Source: Chloroflexota bacterium (GTDB lineage Bacteria > Chloroflexota > Anaerolineae > Promineifilales > Promineifilaceae). From it: DNA of 6,709 bases. Below are positions 4,755 to 6,709 of this stretch, one piece after another. The notes under the pieces are model-generated. The model did not search any database and was not told where the DNA came from. It was given only the letters and a program-made list of their open reading frames with translations. Every line of letters starts with the position of its first letter. Within the stretch, counting starts at the first letter, position 1. The stretch is from the NCBI GenBank assembly GCA_024278255.1, contig JAJRTP010000441.1:1-6709 (forward strand). Direction: 5' to 3'. Position numbers and translations under genes: made by a program.

Positions 4755-5483
4755 CACGAAGCGGATAGCCGCACCCACAGAATAAACAATGAGCATCTGG
4801 CCGGGGCCGTAGGTAAGCCAGACGACGTCGCCGATGGATTTGAATTTGAGACCGCTAAACAGTTCGCCGGCCAGAACCAGGTCACTGAAGAGGAAAAGCG
4901 CCGCGCCCACAGCCAGACCAATGAAGCGGGATGATTGCAGCGCCAGGCCGGTGGCGAAGCCGGTGGTGGCCGCCAGAAGCAAGGCGTAGGGCAGGGCGGT
5001 CCAATGGAGCTTGGTCGCCGCCTGCCCGCGAAAAACGACGAAATACCAGGCAATGGCGGCGATGACGAGCCAGATGGTGAGCGTTCCCCAGCGGGCAGCC
5101 GGGTCATTCAAGCCGGTTTGGTTGCTATAGCGGAGGATGGCCGCGATGTAGAAGATGTGTCCCAGGCCAAACGCAGCAATCCCACCCATCACGTTACGGC
5201 CGAAAGGCAGCAGGCCGGATAAGGCCAAATCGCCGATAAAGCCAAGCGTCATGCCGATAGCAATGAATAAGGCATACGGTTTGGCCACGCTGTCCGGGCT
5301 AATGAGGAACCAACTCCAGCCAGCCAGTGCCAGCGCCGCCGAAGAAGCCATCCGCAACCGGACGGGAATGCGGTGCGTTTCGCTCTCGCGGCCAAAGATG
5401 AAGCCGCCAAACAGCAAAATTGCCCACAGGAGCCAAAGTCCTATGAGCCAGTAACGGGAAATGTCAGGAAGATAATCGAGCAT
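4743..5483 (-). CDS. YhhN/TMEM86 family membrane protein, probable lysoplasmalogenase
   Basis: 246 residues with about eight hydrophobic helices (near 11-31, 44-62, 69-89, 98-117, 132-151, 161-181, 187-206, 218-238), so an inner-membrane protein. Family-type polar positions lie inside the helices: GDLAL with D85, GLGHIFY with H109, LFSDLVLA with D201, and YGPGQMLI near 225-232. TMEM86B and characterised YhhN relatives hydrolyse the vinyl-ether bond of lysoplasmalogens. The exact substrate here is unknown. No convincing SD precedes ATG 5483, but no better start exists. It starts 58 nt after the stop of cysM paralog 2, with a double-palindrome repeat between them, and may share that transcript. 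It has no obvious role in cysteine synthesis. Confidence 0.85.
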   Translation of the reverse strand: MLDYLPDISRYWLIGLWLLWAILLFGGFIFGRESETHRIPVRLRMASSAALALAGWSWFLISPDSVAKPYALFIAIGMTLGFIGDLALSGLLPFGRNVMGGIAAFGLGHIFYIAAILRYSNQTGLNDPAARWGTLTIWLVIAAIAWYFVVFRGQAATKLHWTALPYALLLAATTGFATGLALQSSRFIGLAVGAALFLFSDLVLAGELFSGLKFKSIGDVVWLTYGPGQMLIVYSVGAAIRFVGRF

Positions 5484-5499
5484 CTGAGTTTGTTTGCCC

Positions 5500-5532
5500 A
5501 GAAGTTCAACTTCTTTGAGAAGTTGAACTTCT
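5500..5532. repeat. Double-palindrome repeat, copy 2
   Basis: AGAAGTTCAACTTCT (5500-5514), spacer TTG, then AGAAGTTGAACTTCT (5518-5532): perfect 15-bp arms, each arm also an odd palindrome. It is nearly identical to the copy at 568-600. It starts 10 nt beyond the stop of cysM paralog 2 on the minus strand. No T-run follows. Confidence 0.9.
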
Positions 5533-5541
5533 CGCGGGAAT

Positions 5542-6465
5542 TTACATTTGACTCAGATATTTTAGTCCATTATCGGGCAAAACGGTAACGAGAACGCCGC
5601 GATCCAGCGTGCGGGCAACATTGACGGTGGCGGCGACGGCCGCAGCCGCGGAGGGACCGACGAGCAGTCCTTCCTGCCGGGCCAGAATTTGGGCCATTTC
5701 TTCGGCTTCGGTGCGGGTGATGGTGACGTTTTCGTCGGCGGCCGTTTCGTCATAGATGGCTGGTTTGACGGCCGTGGCCATATGCTTCATCCCCTTAATC
5801 CCCTCGTGGGCGGTGGCCGGCTGGATGGAGATGCACTGCACGGCCGGGTCTTCCTGCTTCAGCCAGAGCGTCGTACCCATAAAGGTGCCGGCCGAACCCA
5901 ATCCGGTAACGAAATGGGTGATACGGCCGTGCGTCTGCTGCCAGATTTCCGGGGCCATCGTGTGATAATAAGCCAGCCAGTTCGCCATGTTGTCGTATTG
6001 GTTGGCATAAAAGAGGCTGGGGTCAGCTTGGGCCATCTGCCGCGCCAGACGCAGCGCACCGCTGGAACCTTGTTTGCCGTCGGAGAAGACCAGGTCAACC
6101 CCGTACTGGCGCAAAATGGCGATCCGTTCCGGGCTGGCGCTGTCCGGCAGGACCAGCTTAATTTTGTAGCCACGCGGGATGCCCAGCATGGCGTAGGCGA
6201 TGCCCATGTTGCCGGAGGTGGAATCGAACAAGGTCATCCCCGGCCACAGTTTACCTTCTTCTTCGGCCGTCTGCATGATCCACAAGGCAGCCCGGTCTTT
6301 GACGGAGCCGCTGGGATTGAACCATTCCGCTTTGGCGTACAATTCTACCGTGGCGGGCAGGGCGCAGGCTACGGCCGTGCGCTCCAGGCGCAGCAAGGGT
6401 GTATTACCGACATGGGCTTCCAGAGTATGGGTGGTTTGGAGGTGGGTTAGTTGTGTTAGTGTCAT
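5542..6465 (-). CDS. Cysteine synthase family PLP enzyme, paralog 2
   Basis: 307 residues, aligning without gaps to the enzyme at 3470-4423 (about 60% identical by eye). Motifs: PLP Lys K56 in NPSGSVKDRA, substrate loop STSGN (82-86), S272 in GPSAAAA, terminal PDNGLKYLS. The phosphate-binding loop is GSAGT (190-194), not the usual GTGGT of paralog 1, and the stretch after it (PATAHEGIKGMKHM) also differs, so substrate preference may have changed. ATG 6465 is chosen over ATG 6573 because a promoter lies between them and similarity to paralog 1 begins just after 6465. No Shine-Dalgarno is visible. It may be a second cysteine synthase, a beta-replacement enzyme for another nucleophile, or one that uses O-acetylserine. 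It is probably first in a unit with the lysoplasmalogenase gene. Confidence 0.88.
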   Translation of the reverse strand: MTLTQLTHLQTTHTLEAHVGNTPLLRLERTAVACALPATVELYAKAEWFNPSGSVKDRAALWIMQTAEEEGKLWPGMTLFDSTSGNMGIAYAMLGIPRGYKIKLVLPDSASPERIAILRQYGVDLVFSDGKQGSSGALRLARQMAQADPSLFYANQYDNMANWLAYYHTMAPEIWQQTHGRITHFVTGLGSAGTFMGTTLWLKQEDPAVQCISIQPATAHEGIKGMKHMATAVKPAIYDETAADENVTITRTEAEEMAQILARQEGLLVGPSAAAAVAATVNVARTLDRGVLVTVLPDNGLKYLSQM

Positions 6466-6470
6466 TTTTG

Positions 6471-6496
6471 TAAATTGGTAATTGGGTAAATTGGTA
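6471..6496. repeat. Short direct repeat in the 5' leader of cysM paralog 2
   Basis: TAAATTGGTA occurs at 6471-6480 and 6487-6496, separated by ATTGGG, forming a tract resembling a degenerate AATTGGT repeat. It fills the short untranslated leader where a Shine-Dalgarno would be expected. Confidence 0.7.
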
Positions 6497-6505
6497 TTTA
6501 TGGGC

Positions 6506-6535
6506 AGTATAGGGGAGAGGCGGAGGAGGTGTCCA
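6506..6535 (-). promoter_or_regulatory. Putative promoter of cysM paralog 2
   Basis: On the minus strand -35 TGGACA (6535-6530) and -10 TATACT (6511-6506) have an 18-bp spacer. Initiation near 6499 gives a leader of about 35 nt to ATG 6465 and excludes the in-frame ATG at 6573. Confidence 0.6.
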
Positions 6536-6647
6536 GGAGTATGCTGTATATCAATTATTTCTATTACATACATAGATAATATTTATAATGCGATCAAAGC
6601 AGCCCGGCAGCCAATCACCTTGTCACCCAGCAATTCTATATGTAAAT

Positions 6648-6676
6648 TTGCCTCAGCGCTTCAATTTAAGTTAAAT
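6648..6676 (+). promoter_or_regulatory. Weak candidate promoter for a gene leaving the window
   Basis: TTGCCT (6648-6653) and TTAAAT (6671-6676) with 17-bp spacing, in an AT-rich stretch upstream of a possible start codon at 6706. Both hexamers are imperfect. Confidence 0.3.
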
Positions 6677-6693
6677 ACTTCCCAAACCACACC

Positions 6694-6709
6694 GGAGAGT
6701 ACAAGATGG
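6694..6709 (+). other. Possible ribosome binding site and start codon of a divergent gene
   Basis: GGAG (6694-6697) lies 8 nt before ATG (6706-6708), at the last bases of the window. Spacing and sequence suit a translation start, but only one codon is visible, so the gene cannot be identified. The rest of the 6466-6709 intergenic region shows only the minus-strand promoter, the short direct repeat and AT-rich DNA. Confidence 0.45.

Noticed and set aside
6466..6573. N-terminal extension of cysM paralog 2 from ATG 6573
   Set aside because: A promoter lies inside the extension, similarity to paralog 1 starts after 6465, and the added residues read like translated AT-rich leader.

Overview
The window looks like a chromosomal segment from a Chloroflexota (Anaerolineae-like) bacterium. 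This is inferred from protein family resemblance, moderate-to-high GC, abundant palindromic intergenic repeats and a striking excess of the octamer ACGGCCGT (14 exact copies). No rRNA, tRNA, phage, insertion sequence or CRISPR array is visible. The taxonomic call is tentative.

Layout. Plus strand, left edge: the 3' end of a PLP-dependent fold-type II enzyme (3-542), an intrinsic terminator (618-658), then a small STAS/SpoIIAA-like protein (760-1143). A GC-rich hairpin (1145-1198) separates it from convergent genes. Minus strand, read right to left: cysteine synthase paralog 2 (6465-5542), a YhhN/TMEM86-type lysoplasmalogenase (5483-4743), cysteine synthase paralog 1 (4423-3470), then mec (3136-2708), cysO (2691-2413) and moeZ (2416-1202). 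At the right edge (6706) a possible divergent plus-strand gene begins.

The core is a protein-bound-sulfur route to cysteine, as known from Mycobacterium tuberculosis. MoeZ (adenylyltransferase plus rhodanese) activates and sulfurates the C-terminus of the ubiquitin-like carrier CysO. A CysM-type PLP enzyme joins CysO-thiocarboxylate to an activated serine. The JAMM protease Mec releases cysteine. All components are here, with two CysM candidates.

Regulation is unusually readable. The mec-cysO-moeZ operon has its own promoter, a near-consensus SAM-I (S-box) riboswitch on the minus strand (3267-3375), and a complete antiterminator/terminator platform. cysM1 has a separate strong promoter and a ~220-nt leader. 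That leader holds a 13-codon ORF with two Cys codons, an intrinsic terminator with a UUCG loop, and competing helices, so it looks like a cysteine-responsive attenuator. Two further points stand out. CysO carries three residues after its Gly-Gly, so it probably needs proteolytic maturation. The two Gly codons also form the Shine-Dalgarno sequence for moeZ.
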